NCBI GenBank assembly: GCA_012295275.1 | Contig: CM022671.1 | Span: 18,691,456-18,755,455 of the forward strand | Length of the DNA: 64,000 nucleotides | DNA from: Chrysomallon squamiferum | Taxonomy: Eukaryota > Mollusca > Gastropoda > Neomphalida > Peltospiridae | Reading direction: 5' to 3' | Part shown: positions 61,827-64,000 of the stretch, piece after piece | How the letters are laid out: every line of letters begins with the position of its first letter | Position numbering within the stretch: position 1 is the first letter of the stretch | The notes under the pieces: model-generated | Told to the model about the DNA's origin: nothing | Seen by the model: only the letters and a program-made list of their open reading frames with translations | The model's database searches: none | Translations under genes and position numbers: made by a program

Positions 61827-64000
61827 ATGTTCCCCATTGCAAGAAGTCGTTGTGTTGATACAGTGCGACTTTTGCAGAAACAGGTGAAAATAATATATGG
61901 TTTGGAGCAAAGAATAATTAGGTTTTTTCTCCATTAATAATTACTTTACAAACTAAAGGTCGTGAATTATTATAATATATACTGAGAAACGTGTCATTCG
62001 GGAAGCACCTTAACTTGCGGCTTAAGTTGACCGATATTGTACTGATTGAGTCGCTTCTGTGAAGTTCAATTAGATCATCAATGATCATGTAGATAAGTGT
62101 GGAACCAGTTAATGTGTAATCGACTTTCACTTTACCAGTACTAAGTATATCAATCCTAATTGTGACAGCAATTACTAAACAGAATTAAATTTTTCATCGG
62201 CTAAATAAAACATACTTACATGATCAGCATTTATGTCCAGTAGTTGGTTTTAACTAATTTGACTTTTAAGGATTATTCATTTATTGAAGTCGAGCAATTG
62301 AACCACATAGAATAGATAATCAGATATTGTTAATATTCTACCAGATTTGACAGTTCTTGATGTTGTTAGTAAAACATTCTCGTTAAATGCCAGATTTAGT
62401 ATAATACTAAGTCAGGTGACAAATTACATCAAAATTCTGTAAAAACTAGAATGACAAATAACCTAATGAAGGATATGAACATGTAAACTCATGATAATCG
62501 AATGTAACTTGATTATTATTTCCAGAGCATGATGATAAATGATAAATTTGTTAAATCATAGCCACATGTTTTGGATGTCACTAAGATCTGATTTAGTTTA
62601 AAATTTTGTTTGGCAGCTGTGATCATCTAATTAGCAAATAAATGTTTACCATGAAGATAGCTGATTCTCTTTGTTATATATTAATACATTTTATTTCACC
62701 TCGAGGTATGTTTATGTGCTGCACCAGTACGATGTCTGAACTTGCAAGAGTACCAGAGCAAACGCCTCATGGCAGAGAACAATATTGCTGTCCAGAAGTT
62801 CGAAGTTGCTTCTTCAGTAGCAGAAGTATCTTCTATTACTGAAAGATTAAGTAAGTACCTTGCACTGCTGAGTAAGCCAAAGCAACAACATATTATTGTC
62901 AGAGTATACAAACTGTACAGTTACAATTATTATATTAAAAATAATTGTGATAATTTTTCTTCTTGTTCACAACAAAGTATTTACTGAATCAATTAAACAG
63001 AAGTAATTATTAATTAATATATTTCCAGAGGTACCAGAATATGTTATTAAAGCTCAAATTCTTGCTGGAGGTCGTGGAAAAGGTGTTTTTAGCAATGGTT
63101 TCAAGGGAGGTGTACATCTCACAAAAAAGTAAGTTATAATTGCAGATACTTCAATTCAGGATAATCTGAAAATTGCATTAATGTTAAAGATACAGTGAAA
63201 CTGTTTGCAAAAGCTGTATTAGTAAATGTTTTTTCAATTATTAAAATATTGCTGTTGAAAATAGTTATGTTTAAATTAATTTTAAACAATTAAAGTAATG
63301 TATTAAGTAATATTTTACTGTAACATGAAGTAGCATTCATGTTGTCAAAACATTTTATTGTTAGACCTAATGACGTGTCAAAGTTGGTGGAGAATATGCT
63401 GGGACACAGGTTAATCACAAAACAAACAAGTGAAGATGGAGTCAAAGTGAACCAAGTAAATGTTTCTATTTCAGATTAATTTTTAAACATTTTAGTTTTT
63501 GTGTGTGGGACTGCATTTGTATGTACATGTGCATGACAAACACAGCTACCATTCCATCCAGTCAAAATATATTTGGTTATTTCCAAATCTGTTTTCTGTG
63601 TTATTTTGTTTGATTTGATGATAAACAGTGCAGGTATTTCTGAAAGCTATACTTTTTAATGAGCACTGCATTTTTTAATTCTGCTTTTTGTGAGAGTTGC
63701 TGTAACTCAGCAGGGTTACAGATCAGCTTGATATATGCTTTCCTTTCTTTAGAGAATCTGTGTTAACATAAATATTCTATCTCATAATAAAGATAATTCC
63801 ATAGCCAGGCAAAGGCTGATTTTTTAAATCATCATCATTAAAAAATCCCTACCATGTAATAGTAACATATGTTGAGGTGTAGCTAAATACTGTTTTGGTT
63901 TTACAATTTATGGATTTGTTTCACAGGATAAAAAATGTTGTTATTTTACAGGTAATGGTGGCTGAAGCTTTAGATATTGCTAGGGAAACATATTTTGCTA
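61827..64000 (+). CDS. SUCLG2: succinyl-CoA ligase [GDP-forming] beta subunit, mitochondrial (partial, 5' part)
   Basis: Exons visible: 61827-61883, 62706-62850, 63029-63128, 63365-63455, and 63952 running past the window end. Phases are continuous (0-1-2-0). The first exon encodes a mitochondrial presequence ([19 protein letters not shown]). The mature start NLQEYQSK is followed by the ATP-grasp region with [32 protein letters not shown] and [16 protein letters not shown]. These fit the GTP-specific subunit SUCLG2 better than SUCLA2 from memory. The enzyme joins the alpha subunit in the matrix and converts succinyl-CoA to succinate with GTP formation in the TCA cycle. About 147 residues are present, and the C-terminal two thirds lie outside. 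The acceptor at 62705 is only moderate, but it is the one that keeps frame. Confidence 0.9.

Overview
This is an AT-rich, intron-rich animal nuclear sequence. It is crowded with (GA)n, (CA)n, (AAT)n and (TA)n microsatellites, has canonical GT/AG introns of 0.2-4 kb, and shows no operons or bacterial signals. The SSR load, the intron sizes and a lineage-specific secreted cysteine-rich family suggest a lophotrochozoan, probably a mollusc and possibly a cephalopod. The species call is inference.

Layout. Bases 1-2473 hold a 1.5-kb element with ~160-bp inverted arms. Bases 2474-8453 (+) encode the first member of a 233-aa, 12-cysteine, apparently GPI-anchored family. Three more members lie on the minus strand (12186-16839, 23977-29237, 36077-41190), each inside a direct tandem duplication unit of 10-12.6 kb (11141-22939, 22940-35548, 35549-45767). 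Every unit also carries, divergently on the plus strand, a 41-codon transmembrane ORF and the first two coding exons of TMEM243. Only the last unit runs into the remaining TMEM243 exons, so units 1 and 2 hold stranded 5' fragments. Downstream are the intact TMEM243 (+, 43588-46491), then DMTF1 (-, 58631-48937, 17 coding exons) facing it tail to tail, and finally the mitochondrial succinyl-CoA ligase beta subunit SUCLG2 (+, from 61827, cut by the window end), which is head to head with DMTF1.

Most notable observation. Between the minus-strand paralogues at 12-17 kb and 24-29 kb I count 29 substitutions in 702 coding bases. Of these, 28 lie in codons whose amino acid changes, and one is synonymous. 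The introns and flanks I compared differ by only about 2-4%. Exon 2 alone differs by ~9%, all of it amino-acid-changing. This is the mark of a recently amplified surface or secreted family under diversifying selection. The family is built from two copies of a six-cysteine module, each encoded by a phase 1-1 exon pair split by a phase-2 intron. One paralogue (24-29 kb) has lost a splice donor and a cysteine.

All exon models were built by eye from splice sites, reading phase and recognised protein similarity. No alignments or searches were run.
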